Below, piece by piece: positions 1 through 11,786 of a stretch of 13,441 nt of DNA. The stretch is taken from assembly GCA_001017865.1 (NCBI GenBank), contig LATQ01000001.1:663933-677373 (forward strand). Reading direction: 5' to 3'. The notes under the pieces are model-generated. The model was not told the DNA's origin and did no database searches. It worked only from the letters and a program-made list of their open reading frames with translations. The stretch's first letter is position 1. Every line of letters begins with the position of its first letter. Position numbers and translations under genes: made by a program. This DNA comes from Rhodococcus sp. IITR03 (lineage in GTDB: Bacteria; Actinomycetota; Actinomycetes; Mycobacteriales; Mycobacteriaceae).

Positions 1-111
1 CAGCCGGACGGATCCGCAGGCCGTGAGGGCCGCGCCGGCCGCCACCACACCGGCGCCGCCGATGAGAGTGCGGCGTGTGAGCGCCGTGCGGTCGAGATTG
101 TCGCTGCTCAT
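1..111 (-). CDS. Exported lipoprotein with twin-arginine-like signal, N-terminus only (partial)
   Basis: Only the first 37 codons are in the window; the rest lies beyond the left edge. The visible peptide has a short polar start, a twin arginine (TRRTLIGG, residues 12-19), a hydrophobic Gly/Ala/Val stretch (about 17-30) and a lipobox LTAC with the cysteine at residue 32, followed by GS. This is a lipoprotein signal peptide, possibly Tat-routed, so the mature protein should be lipid-anchored on the outer face of the cytoplasmic membrane. ATG at 111 is preferred because a CGGA stretch lies about seven bases upstream; an in-frame ATG at 117 is possible. The gene follows fprB on the same strand after 89 bases and could be co-transcribed. 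Small Rieske-type iron-sulfur proteins in actinobacteria often begin this way, but nothing visible here proves that; the mature domain is unseen. Confidence 0.7.
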   Translation of the reverse strand, partial: MSSDNLDRTALTRRTLIGGAGVVAAGAALTACGSVRL

Positions 112-200
112 GCACATGTCCGTTCGGGTCGGGATTCGGTTCTCCCGAGCCTATCGACGAACGCCCGGGCGGGCCGCGACCTGCGTCACCCGCAGCTCGG

Positions 201-1873
201 TCAGCGGCGCAACGAGGCGAGCAGCGGAAGACGGCGTCGGCGACGACCGAGTTCGACGAGGGTCTCGCGATCGGTGATCTTGACGCGGGGCCGGCCTGGC
301 TCGTCCGGCCTGCCGCTCGGCGGCGTCGATGGTCTTCCAGCCGTGCAGGTCCACTCGATCGGGCCTGCGCTGTGTGAGCAACCGGTTCAGCGCCCGGCGG
401 TCTCCGCGGGGAGCGGCGAGTGCACCGGAGTCGAAGTCGGCCAGCAGCGCCGCGACGGTCTCCTTCGCGCATCCCTTGTTGGTGCCGATGACGCCGCTCG
501 GCCCGCGCTTGGCCCACCCGGTGACGTAGACGCCGCGCCCACACGACCGCCGGTGTTGGGAACGACCCCGCGGACGTCGTCGAAGGGCACACCCGGAAGC
601 GGAACGCCGCGATAGCCGATCGACCGGAGTACGAGCGTGGCGGGTGAGTCCTCGAACCGGCCGGTGGGGCGGGCGGTGAGGCGCCACCGTCGTCGACGAG
701 TTCGGTGCGTTCGATCCGCACGCCGGTCACGTGGTCGTCGCCGAGCAGTTCACTCGGCGCGGCGAGGTACCGGAAGACGATGCGGCGGTGCCCGGGACGG
801 ACGGGCCGTCCGGCGTACTCACGGGCGAGACGGACACGCAGCGCGGTCGCGGCGTCCTCCTCCACGGCCCGGGTGCTCACCGGATCGAGTTCGAGGTCGG
901 CGTCGTCGACGACGACGTCCACCCCGGTGAGGTCGCCGAGTGCGAGGAACTCCGGATTGCTGTACGCGGCCTGCGCCGGGCCGCGTCGGCCGAGCAGGAC
1001 GACCTCGCGGATGTTGCTCTCCCGCAGCGCCTTCAAAGCGTGGTCGGCGATGTCGGTGCGCGCCAGTTCGTCGACGTCCATGGTGAGGATCCGCGCGACA
1101 TCGAGGGCGACGTTGCCGTTGCCGACGATGACGGCGCGTTCGCCGGACAGATCGAAGGTGCGGTCGGCGTAGTCGGGGTGGCCGTTGTACCAGGCGACGA
1201 ACTCGGTGGCGGCGTGGCTGCCGGGCAGGTCCTCGCCCGCGATCCCGAGTCGGCGGTCGGACGACGCACCGGTCGCATAGATCACGGCGTGGTGATGCTC
1301 GAGCAGTTCGGCGTGAGTGATGTCGCGTCCGATCTCGGTGGCGAGGTGCAGGGCGAACTCCTCGCGCCGGAACGACCATTCGAACGATTCCGTGACCGCC
1401 TTGGTCCCCGGATGATCGGGGGCGACACCGGCGCGCACGAGACCGAAGGGAGTCGGGAGCCGGTCGAACATCTCGACCTCGACGTCGGACCGTTCGAGCA
1501 GTTCCTGGGCGGCGTAGCAGGCCGCGGGGCCGGCGCCGACGATGGCGACCCGCAGCGTTCCGCGATCGCGCGGAGGCGCCGGAACAGGCACGAGGGGCTG
1601 CCACCCCTCCGGCGCCGGGTGGTCCTCGTACCAGGCCGCGTTGATCTCGGCGAACCGCTTCTGGGAGGGATCGAGCTTGTCGTCGGGCAGGATCGCCTCG
1701 ACCGGGCACGCGTCGGCGCAGGCGCCGCAGTCGATGCAGGTCTTCGGATCGATGTGCAGCATCTCGGCGGTGGCGAACTCGGGCTCGTCCGGCGAGGGGT
1801 GGATGCAGTTCACGGGGCAGACCGCGACGCAGCTCGCGTCGTTGCAGCAGGTCTGGGTGATCACATAGGCCAT
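201..1873 (-). CDS. fprB: Ferredoxin / ferredoxin-NADP(+) reductase fusion protein, FprB type (frameshifted in this sequence)
   Basis: This flavoprotein should pass electrons between NAD(P)H and ferredoxin-type partners in the cytoplasm. Residues 1-60 form a two-cluster ferredoxin: Cys at 9/10, 15, 19 and 23, then [12 protein letters not shown] with Cys 46, 49, 52 and 56. Residues 108-122 hold the FAD-binding GAGPAA motif, 247-263 the NADPH-binding GNGNVA motif, and RRGP follows at 296-299. The C-terminal part contains GYRGVP and [18 protein letters not shown], typical of the adrenodoxin-reductase family. The order matches M. tuberculosis FprB (about 575 aa). Translation starts at ATG 1873 with GAGGA eight bases upstream. 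Three frame breaks occur: a missing base near 688, a missing base near 546 and an extra base near 297. Repairing them gives 557 aa ending LLASLRR before TGA at 201. They look like sequence errors because homology continues in the new frame each time. Confidence 0.92.
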
Positions 1874-1916
1874 GGGAAGAGTCCTCGGCAGCCGGGCGGA
1901 GCGTCCGCGATTTTCA

Positions 1917-1933
1917 TGTAACGATCCGTAACA
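1917..1933. promoter_or_regulatory. Candidate operator: 17-bp palindrome upstream of fprB
   Basis: TGTAACG-ATC-CGTAACA is an inverted repeat with 7-bp arms differing from perfect symmetry at one base pair per arm. It lies 43 bases upstream of the fprB start and 107 bases before the divergent thioesterase gene, where a repressor could act on either promoter. The form resembles TetR- or GntR-family sites, but no regulator gene is in the window and no family-specific consensus is recognised. A third related half, GTTAA, follows at about 1934-1938. Confidence 0.4.
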
Positions 1934-1963
1934 GTTAATTCGACTGTAGCGGCTGCCACCGCG

Positions 1964-2012
1964 GGTTCGCAAGAGAACCTGCGACCCACCCGCCGAAGCT
2001 GCGAGAATCGCA
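1964..2012 (+). promoter_or_regulatory. Probable promoter/regulatory segment of the thioesterase gene
   Basis: Two short symmetric elements lie between the fprB-side palindrome and the thioesterase start: GGTTC-N6-GAACC (1964-1979) and TGCGA-GAA-TCGCA (2000-2012). The second contains TGCGAGAAT, which resembles an extended -10 element, about 30 bases before the start codon. No convincing -35 hexamer is visible. Arms of five bases are short enough to occur by chance in GC-rich DNA, so this is a weak call. Confidence 0.25.
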
Positions 2013-2040
2013 CGATCGGACATCCGAACCGGGGGGATAC

Positions 2041-2853
2041 ATGGCCACGTCGACGCCGAGCACCGACCTGCCTCGGACACGACCGCTGACGGAACTGCCC
2101 GAGGAGGCGGACCCCTTCTCCACCGAGCGCACCGTCCGCACCGGCGACGTCGACACCGGCAAGCGACTGCGACTCGACGGCATCGCCCGCTATCTCCAGG
2201 ACATCGGCACCGACAACCTCGCCGCCGTCGGCGCGTCCGAGACCGACCCGCTCTGGATCGTCCGGCGCACGATCGTCGACGTGCACCGCCCCGCCGAGTA
2301 CGGCCGCACGCTCCGGCTGCGACGCTGGTGCGACGCCCTGTCGACACGGTGGGCGAACGTGCGGGTCCGCCTCGACGATCCCGACGACGACCCGAACGGC
2401 CCGCTCATCGAGACCGCGGCGTTCTGGATCGACATCGGCCCCGCCACCGGAGCCCCCACCCGGATCAGCGACGGCCTGTTCGAGCACATGGCCCGCTATG
2501 CGCACGACACGCGCCTGAAGTGGACGGCGTGGCTGCCCGGTCGCGCACCCGACGCGGTCGACGACGAACGGGTCTTCCCTCTGCGCGCCACCGACCTCGA
2601 TCCGTTCGGGCACGTCAACAATGCCGTCTACTGGCACGGCCTCGAGGAGCTCCTGCCCCTCCGGCCGGACGTCCCGGACGCGCCGTACCGGGCGGTGATC
2701 GAACACCTGCACCCCGTCGCCGCCGGTGAGACCCTCACACTGCGGACGACCTTGCGAGAGGACGGACTGACGGTCTGGTTCACGGTCGAGGATCACACTC
2801 GCGCGGTCGCGTGGATCGGCCGGGAACCGGACGCTCTACGGTGGACCCCATGA
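2041..2853 (+). CDS. Acyl-ACP thioesterase family protein (double hotdog fold)
   Basis: An intact 270-residue protein of the FatA/FatB-like acyl-ACP thioesterase family, expected to hydrolyse acyl-ACP or another acyl thioester in the cytoplasm. Two hotdog domains are visible. The first begins with RTGDVDTGKRLRLDGIARYL (33-52), the family's opening strand and long helix. The second carries LRATDLDPFGHVNNAVYWHG (181-200), containing the D-x-x-G-H-V-N-N active-site signature with Asp187 and His191. Plant and many bacterial members have Asn two residues before this His (D-x-N-x-H); here that position is Phe189, so catalytic detail or substrate may differ. ATG 2041 has a G-rich ribosome site (2031-2036) four bases upstream. 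The stop overlaps the next gene's start as ATGA, implying translational coupling with the phosphatase. No frame break is seen. Substrate is unknown; fatty-acid release or recycling is an inference. Confidence 0.85.
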   Translation: MATSTPSTDLPRTRPLTELPEEADPFSTERTVRTGDVDTGKRLRLDGIARYLQDIGTDNLAAVGASETDPLWIVRRTIVDVHRPAEYGRTLRLRRWCDALSTRWANVRVRLDDPDDDPNGPLIETAAFWIDIGPATGAPTRISDGLFEHMARYAHDTRLKWTAWLPGRAPDAVDDERVFPLRATDLDPFGHVNNAVYWHGLEELLPLRPDVPDAPYRAVIEHLHPVAAGETLTLRTTLREDGLTVWFTVEDHTRAVAWIGREPDALRWTP

Positions 2854-3340
2854 CCCGTACCCTGATCTTGCTGCGCCACGGCAAGTCCGCGTACCCGGAC
2901 GACGTGGACGATCACGAGCGTCCCCTCTCTCCCCGCGGACGCCGCGAGGCCGGACTCGCCGGTCGCTGGATCCGGGCGAACCTGCCGAGGTGGACGCCGT
3001 TCTGTGCTCCACCGCGACCCGGACGCGCAAGACACTCGCCGAGGCGGCGGTCGAGGCTCCCGTCGAGTACCGCGACAGCCTGTACCACGCCGATCCGGAA
3101 TCCCTGGTCGCCGAGATCCGGGGAACGGCCGACGACGTGCAGACCCTGCTCGTCGTCGGGCACGAGCCGACCCTCTCCGCGACCGTCCTCGGGCTCATCA
3201 CGGATCACAGCACCGACGCTGCCCATCAGGTGGCCGAGAAGTTCCCCACCTCCGCGATCGCGGTCCTCACGGTGAGCGGATCCTGGTCCGAACTGTCGCG
3301 AGGCACGGCCGAACTCGTGGACTTCCACATCCCACGCTGA
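2850..3340 (+). CDS. SixA-type phosphohistidine phosphatase, histidine phosphatase superfamily (one frame break)
   Basis: A small cytoplasmic enzyme of the histidine phosphatase (phosphoglycerate-mutase-like) superfamily. The signature LILLRHGKSAYP lies at residues 5-16, with His10 as the predicted phospho-accepting residue. Later conserved parts are CSTATRTRKT (53-62), which supplies an active-site arginine, and VVGHEPTLS (102-110) with the second catalytic His105. SixA-like members remove phosphate from phosphohistidine on signalling or phosphotransfer proteins; the target here is unknown. ATG 2850 overlaps the stop of the thioesterase gene by 4 bp, so the pair is probably one translationally coupled unit. 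A single base is missing near 2986 (CC[n]GAG); the protein continues in the shifted frame with full homology. Repair gives 163 aa, the normal size for this short subfamily. The break is most likely a sequence error. Confidence 0.85.
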
Positions 3341-3380
3341 CCCACCCCGAGCGCAACCGCCGCAGCACCTCTCGGTATGG

Positions 3381-3400
3381 CATTCTCCTGCATGAGAATG
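3381..3400. promoter_or_regulatory. Candidate operator: 20-bp palindrome before the SnoaL-like gene
   Basis: CATTCTCCTGCATGAGAATG is symmetric at nine of ten base pairs, with perfect 7-bp outer arms CATTCTC and GAGAATG. It ends 26 bases before the GTG start of the SnoaL-like gene and 16 bases before its AGGAG ribosome site. This is where a repressor would block transcription or early elongation. Size and symmetry suit a TetR-type dimer. It also gives the SnoaL-like gene its own control point, separate from the upstream thioesterase-phosphatase pair. Confidence 0.5.
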
Positions 3401-3426
3401 ACCTTTCCGAATCATCAGGAGATGCC

Positions 3427-3919
3427 GTGACCGATGTCGAACGACTCGCCGCGACCGTCGAACAGCTGACCGAACGTGTCCGCCTGCTCGAGGACCGGAT
3501 CGAGATCATGCAGCTCGTCGCCCAGTACGGACCCGCCGTCGACAGCGGTTCCGGCGACGCCGCTGCCGCGCTGTGGACCGAGGACGGACTCTTCGACGCC
3601 GTCCCCCAACGACGGATGGAGGTCCCGCCGAGATCGCCGCCATGGTGCACGGACCGGCCACCGCAGCCTCATCGAGAACGGATGCGGGCACGTCCTGACG
3701 GTTCCGCACATCGAGATCGACGGCGACGAGGCGACCGGCAGAAGCTACGCGCTCAACATCCGGTGGGACGCCGAGAACGACCTCTTCCGGGTCGCGCGGG
3801 TCTCCGCCAACACCTGGCGCTGGGTCCGCACCCCCGAGGGATGGCGGACCGCCGAACGCATCAATGCCAACCTCGACGGCACCCCCGCCCACCGCGAGAT
3901 GCTCGCACCGAAGCAATGA
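3427..3919 (+). CDS. SnoaL-like / NTF2-fold protein of unknown function (frameshifted in this sequence)
   Basis: Translation starts at GTG 3427, five bases after AGGAG (3417-3421). The N-terminus (about 1-30) has leucine-rich heptads typical of a short coiled coil, then IMQLVAQYGPAVDSG and AAALWTEDGLFDAV, which are hallmarks of SnoaL-like NTF2-fold domains. The second half reads HRSLIENGCGHVLTVPHIEI, then a WDAENDLFRVARVSANTWRW strand region, ending REMLAPKQ. Members are small cone-shaped enzymes or binding proteins; many act on steroids, polyketides or aromatic compounds, but no substrate can be assigned here. A cluster of frame breaks lies at about 3603-3656: one extra C near 3603-3607, then missing bases near 3618, 3624 and 3656 is the simplest repair. 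The reconstructed length is 163-164 aa. The residues between about 60 and 80 are therefore uncertain. It may be regulated by the palindrome at 3381-3400. Confidence 0.75.
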
Positions 3920-3935
3920 CGGCCCCACACATATG

Positions 3936-3977
3936 ACGAAGGCCCCGCCCCCGAAGAGAAGAGGGCGGGACCTTCGT
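3936..3977. terminator. Bidirectional terminator-like hairpin between the SnoaL-like gene and rpoC
   Basis: The arms ACGAAGGCCCCGCCC (3936-3950) and GGGCGGGACCTTCGT (3963-3977) pair along 15 positions with one C/A mismatch (3943/3970), closing a 12-base loop. The flanking G3935-C3978 pair extends the stem. It lies 16 bases after the SnoaL-like stop and 19 bases after the rpoC stop on the other strand, exactly where converging transcripts should end. Neither side has a clear run of T, as is common for actinobacterial terminators. Confidence 0.85.
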
Positions 3978-3996
3978 CGTCTACTACGGCAGCGAA

Positions 3997-8009
<4,013 letters not shown>

Positions 8010-8025
8010 CTATCGCTGCCGGGGC

Positions 8026-8068
8026 CCGACGCGGTACGCGCCCGGTGTCGGGGTGCGTACCGCATCGG
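8026..8068 (-). other. Long hairpin in the rpoB-rpoC gap
   Basis: Perfect 9-bp arms GCGGTACGC (8031-8039) and GCGTACCGC (8055-8063) extend inward by a G-T pair and three G-C pairs around a 7-base loop. After one mismatch they extend outward by CCGA/TCGG (8026-8029 with 8065-8068). The rpoB stop is only 8 bases upstream on the transcript and the rpoC start 61 bases downstream. No T-run follows, so full termination seems unlikely. An attenuator, pause site, RNase processing site or mRNA stabiliser tuning the beta:beta' ratio are alternatives. Confidence 0.7.
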
Positions 8069-8076
8069 CTCGGCTC

Positions 8077-11000
8077 CTAGTTCGCGAGGTCGTCGACCGT
8101 GGCCGACTCGTTGCGGGAAAGGTTGATGCCCAGGTTGGCGGCCGCCCGCTCGAGGTCCTCGTCGTCGCCGTCGGCATCGCGATGGCCGCGCCGTCGCTGG
8201 AGAGGACCTCCACGTTCAGGCACAGCGACTGGAGTTCCTTGAGGAGCACCTTGAACGACTCGGGGATACCCGGCTCGGGGATGTTCTCGCCCTTGACGAT
8301 CGCCTCGTAGACCTTGACGCGACCGACCACGTCGTCGGACTTGATCGTGAGCAGCTCCTGGAGGGTGTAGGCGGCGCCGTAGGCCTGCATCGCCCAGCAC
8401 TCCATCTCACCGAAGCGCTGACCACCGAACTGCGCCTTACCACCGAGCGGCTGCTGCGTGATCATCGAGTACGGACCGGTCGAACGCGCGTGGATCTTGT
8501 CGTCGACCAGGTGGTGCAGCTTGATGATGTACATGTAGCCGACCGACACCGGGTACGGGAACGGCTCGCCGGAGCGACCGTCGAACAGCGTCGCCTTGCC
8601 GTCGGGGCCGACCATGACCTCGCCGTCGCGGTTCGGCAGCGTCGAGGACAGCAGACCCGTCAGCTCCTCCTCGCGGGCACCGTCGAACACCGGCGTGGCG
8701 ATGTTGGTGTCGGGCTCGGCGGCGAGCATCTCCTCGGAGAGGTTCTGTGCCCACTCGGGACGGCTGCCGTCGTCGGCCACCTGGATCTGCCAGCCGGCCT
8801 TGCCGATCCAGCCAGGTGCGTCTCGAGGACCTGGCCGATGTTCATACGACGCGGAACACCGTGGGTGTTCAGGATGATGTCGACCGGGGTGCCGTCGGGC
8901 AGGAACGGCATGTCCTCCTGCGGGAGGATCTTGCCGATGACGCCCTTGTTGCCGTGGCGGCCGGCGAGCTTGTCGCCGTCCTGGATCTTGCGCTTCTGCG
9001 CCACGTACACGCGGACGAGCTCGTTGACACCCGGAGGCAGATCGTCGTCGTCCTCGCGCGAGAACACGCGAACACCGATGACCTTGCCGTTCTCACCGTG
9101 GGGCACCTTCAGCGAGGTGTCGCGGACCTCGCGCGCCTTCTCACCGAAGATCGCGCGGAGCAGGCGCTCCTCGGGGGTCAGCTCGGTCTCGCCCTTCGGC
9201 GTGACCTTGCCGACGAGGATGTCGCCGTCGCGGACCTCGGCACCGATGCGGACGATGCCACGCTCGTCGAGGTCGGCGAGGACCTCGTCGGAGACGTTCG
9301 GGATGTCGCGGGTGATCTCCTCGGCACCGAGCTTGGTGTCGCGGGCGTCGATCTCGTGCTCCTCGATGTGGATCGAGGTGAGCACGTCCTCCTCCACGAG
9401 GCGCTGCGACAGGATGATCGCGTCCTCGTAGTTGTGGCCCTCCCACGGCATGATCGCCACGAGCAGGTTCTTGCCGAGCGCCATCTCACCGTTCTCGGTG
9501 CAGGGGCCGTCGGCGAGGACCTGGCCGGACTCGACGCGCTGTCCCTCGTCCACGATCGGACGCTGGTTCGAGCAGGTGCCTGGTTCGAACGGTCGAACTT
9601 GCGCAGACGGTAGGTCTTGCGGGTTCCGTCGTCGGCCATGACGGTGATGAAGTCGGCGGAGACCTCTTCGATCACGCCGCTCTTCTCGGTGACGATGACG
9701 TCGCCGGCGTCGACGGCGGCACGCAGCTCCATGCCGGTGCCGACGATCGGCGACTCGCTACGCACCAGCGGGACGGCCTGACGCTGCATGTTCGCGCCCA
9801 TGAGGGCACGGTTGGCGTCGTCGTGCTCGAGGAACGGGATCATCGCGGTCGCGACCGACACCATCTGGCGCGGCGAGACGTCCATGTACTCGACCTGGTC
9901 GGCGCGACGTACTCGATCTCCGCACCCTTCTTACGGACGAGGACACGCTCGTCCGAGAAGCGGTTGTCGGAACCGATCGGCGAGTTGGCCTGCGCGATGA
10001 GGTAGCGGTCCTCCTCGTCGGCCGTGAGGTACTCGACCTCGTCGGTGACGACACCATCGACGACCTTGCGGTAGGGCGTCTCGATGAAGCCGAACGGGTT
10101 GACCCGCGCGTACACCGACAGCGAACCGATCAGGCCGATGTTCGGGCCTTCCGGGGTCTCGATCGGGCACATGCGGCCGTAGTGCGACGGGTGGACGTCG
10201 CGGACCTCGAGGCCGGCGCGCTCACGCGACAGACCGCCGGGGCCCAGCGCCGACAGACGACGCTTGTGCGTCAGGCCCGACAGCGGGTTGTTCTGGTCCA
10301 TGAACTGCGAGAGCTGGGAGGTTCCGAAGAACTCCTTGATCGCGGCCACGACCGGACGGATGTTGATCAGGGTCTGCGGCGTGATCGCCTCGACGTCCTG
10401 GGTGGTCATGCGCTCACGGACCACGCGCTCCATGCGGGACAGGCCCACGCGGATCTGGTTCTGGATGAGCTCACCGACCGTGCGCAGACGACGGTTGCCG
10501 AAGTGGTCGATGTCGTCGACCTCGACGGGAACCTCGACGCCGCCGGGGACGGTCATCTTGTTCTCGCCCGCGTGCAGACGCACGAGGTACTCGATCGTGG
10601 CGACGATGTCTTCCTCGGTGAGGGTGGACGCCTCGATCGGCTGACCCGTGTTCAGGCCGAGCTTCTTGTTGATCTTGTAACGACCCACGCGCGCCAGGTC
10701 GTAGCGCTTGTCCTTGAAGAAGAGGTTCTCCAGCAGGGTCTGCGCGCTCTCCTTGGTCGGCGGCTCGCCCGGACGGAGCTTGCGGTAGATGTCGAGGAGC
10801 GCCTCGTCGGTGCCCGCCGTGTTGTCCTTCTCGAGCGTCGACATCATGATCTCGGAGAACCCGAAACGCTCGACGATCTGCTCGGTGGACCATCCAGCGC
10901 CTTGAGCAGCACGGTGACCGGCTGACGGCGCTTGCGGTCGATACGCACACCGACGGTGTCGCGCTTGTCGACGTCGAACTCGAGCCAGGCACCGCGGCCC

Positions 11001-11577
11001 GGGATGACCTTGACGCTGTGCAGGTCCTTCTCGGTGCTCTTGTCGACATTCTTGTCGAAGTACACGCCCGGCGAACGGACGAGCTGGGACACCACGACAC
11101 GCTCGGTGCCGTTGATGATGAAGGTGCCCTTGTCGGTCATCATCGGGAAATCACCCATGAAGACCGTCTGGCTCTTGATCTCGCCGGTGTTGTTGTTGAT
11201 GAACTCGGCAGTGACGAACAGCGGAGCCGCGTACGTCATGTCCTTGTCCTTGCACTCCTCGACGGAGGCCTTGACCTCGTCGAAACGAGGATCGGAGAAG
11301 GACAGGGACATCGAACCCGAGAAATCCTCGATCGGCGAGAGCTCGTCGAGGATCTCCTCCAGGCCACCGACGACGTGACCGTCGCCGCGCTCGGCAGCCT
11401 TCGCGCGCCAGCGCTCCGAGCCGATCAACCATTCGAAGGAATCGGTCTGTAGATCGAGGAGCCCGGGAACTTCGAGGGGTTCGCGAATCTTCGCGAACGA
11501 CACCCTCGTCGGGGCTCCGGGGATTCCGGCTACTGCCTTGGTCTGGCTAGAGACTGCAAGATGCGTCCTTCCAGCAC
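8077..11577 (-). CDS. rpoB: DNA-directed RNA polymerase subunit beta (six frame breaks in this sequence)
   Basis: The beta subunit of RNA polymerase and target of rifampicin. Reconstructed, it begins [20 protein letters not shown], then [20 protein letters not shown], and ends [10 protein letters not shown] before TAG at 8077. Landmarks: LVRSPGVYF; the rifampicin-determining region [11 protein letters not shown]...[10 protein letters not shown] (10242-10325; Asp428, His438, Ser443, equal to E. coli 516, 526, 531), all sensitive-type; [36 protein letters not shown]; and [20 protein letters not shown]. Single bases are missing near 11557 (TT[G]GCA), 10894 (CTG[G]GA), 9900 (CCG[G]AC), 9580 (AGG[G]C), 8812 (CTG[G]GC) and 8174 (ATG[G]CC). 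Repair gives 1168 aa, the expected size. GTG 11577 is chosen because the MLEGRIL peptide is conserved; TTG at about 11559, seven bases after GGAAGGA, is an alternative start, and the in-frame GTG at 11503 is internal. Confidence 0.98.
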
Positions 11578-11578
11578 C

Positions 11579-11629
11579 TCACGCGGGCCGCTCCAACCGG
11601 TGCGACCGCCGCTGTACCTGCTTCTTCAT
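11579..11629 (-). other. Candidate 16-codon leader ORF abutting the rpoB start
   Basis: ATG 11629 opens a 16-residue, strongly basic peptide (MKKQVQRRSHRLERPA) whose TGA ends one base before the rpoB GTG at 11577. A second short frame upstream (GTG 11679, MRRWGSRSGCDQRKRPT) ends with a TGA overlapping this ATG as ATGA (11626-11629). Neither has a clear ribosome site, and such short frames arise by chance. The end-to-start arrangement is what translational coupling into rpoB would look like. Confidence 0.25.
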
Positions 11630-11689
11630 GTGGGGCGTTTTCGCTGGTCGCAACCCGAACGAGAACCCCACCGACGCACCGAAACGGTC

Positions 11690-11705
11690 TCGCCCGAAAG
11701 GGCGA
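11690..11705 (-). other. Small hairpin in the rpoB 5' leader
   Basis: TCGCCC-GAAA-GGGCGA on the plus strand is a perfect 6-bp inverted repeat with a 4-base loop. In the rpoB transcript it would fold about 45-60 bases after the predicted start site and some 115 bases before the rpoB GTG. The role is unknown; it could be part of a folded leader. Confidence 0.4.
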
Positions 11706-11757
11706 ATTCCGACTCGACGATCAGAAGGTGAACAGGAGGCAGCCAGCGCAAAGAACT

Positions 11758-11786
11758 AACCTACACCTGAGTAGGCGAAATGTCCA
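11758..11786 (-). promoter_or_regulatory. Probable rpoB-rpoC promoter (sigma-A type)
   Basis: On the minus strand TGGACA (11781-11786) is followed after 17 bases by TAGGTT (11758-11763), a good match to housekeeping -35 and -10 hexamers at the ideal spacing. Transcription would begin near 11751, leaving a leader of about 170 bases before GTG 11577. The remaining sequence up to the upstream gene (11787-11966) holds no gene I can support and no clear terminator. A TTGACG at 11888-11893 has no well-placed -10 partner, although a second upstream promoter cannot be excluded. Confidence 0.65.

Noticed and set aside
731..1921. A 396-codon open frame on the plus strand
   Set aside because: It lies opposite fprB, whose cofactor motifs and family match are clear on the minus strand. 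Long antisense frames are common in GC-rich coding DNA, and the peptide shows no recognisable domain.
1861..2796. A 311-codon minus-strand frame running from the thioesterase across the intergenic region
   Set aside because: It reads opposite an intact plus-strand thioesterase and overlaps the fprB start in another frame; the peptide is unlike any family.
8490..10925. Plus-strand frames opposite rpoB (for example 8490-9431, 8747-9613, 10182-10925)
   Set aside because: Codon shadows of the beta gene; no ribosome sites or domains.
11538..11759. A 73-codon plus-strand frame in the rpoB leader
   Set aside because: It lies antisense to the promoter and leader, has no ribosome site, and its peptide looks like random GC-rich translation.
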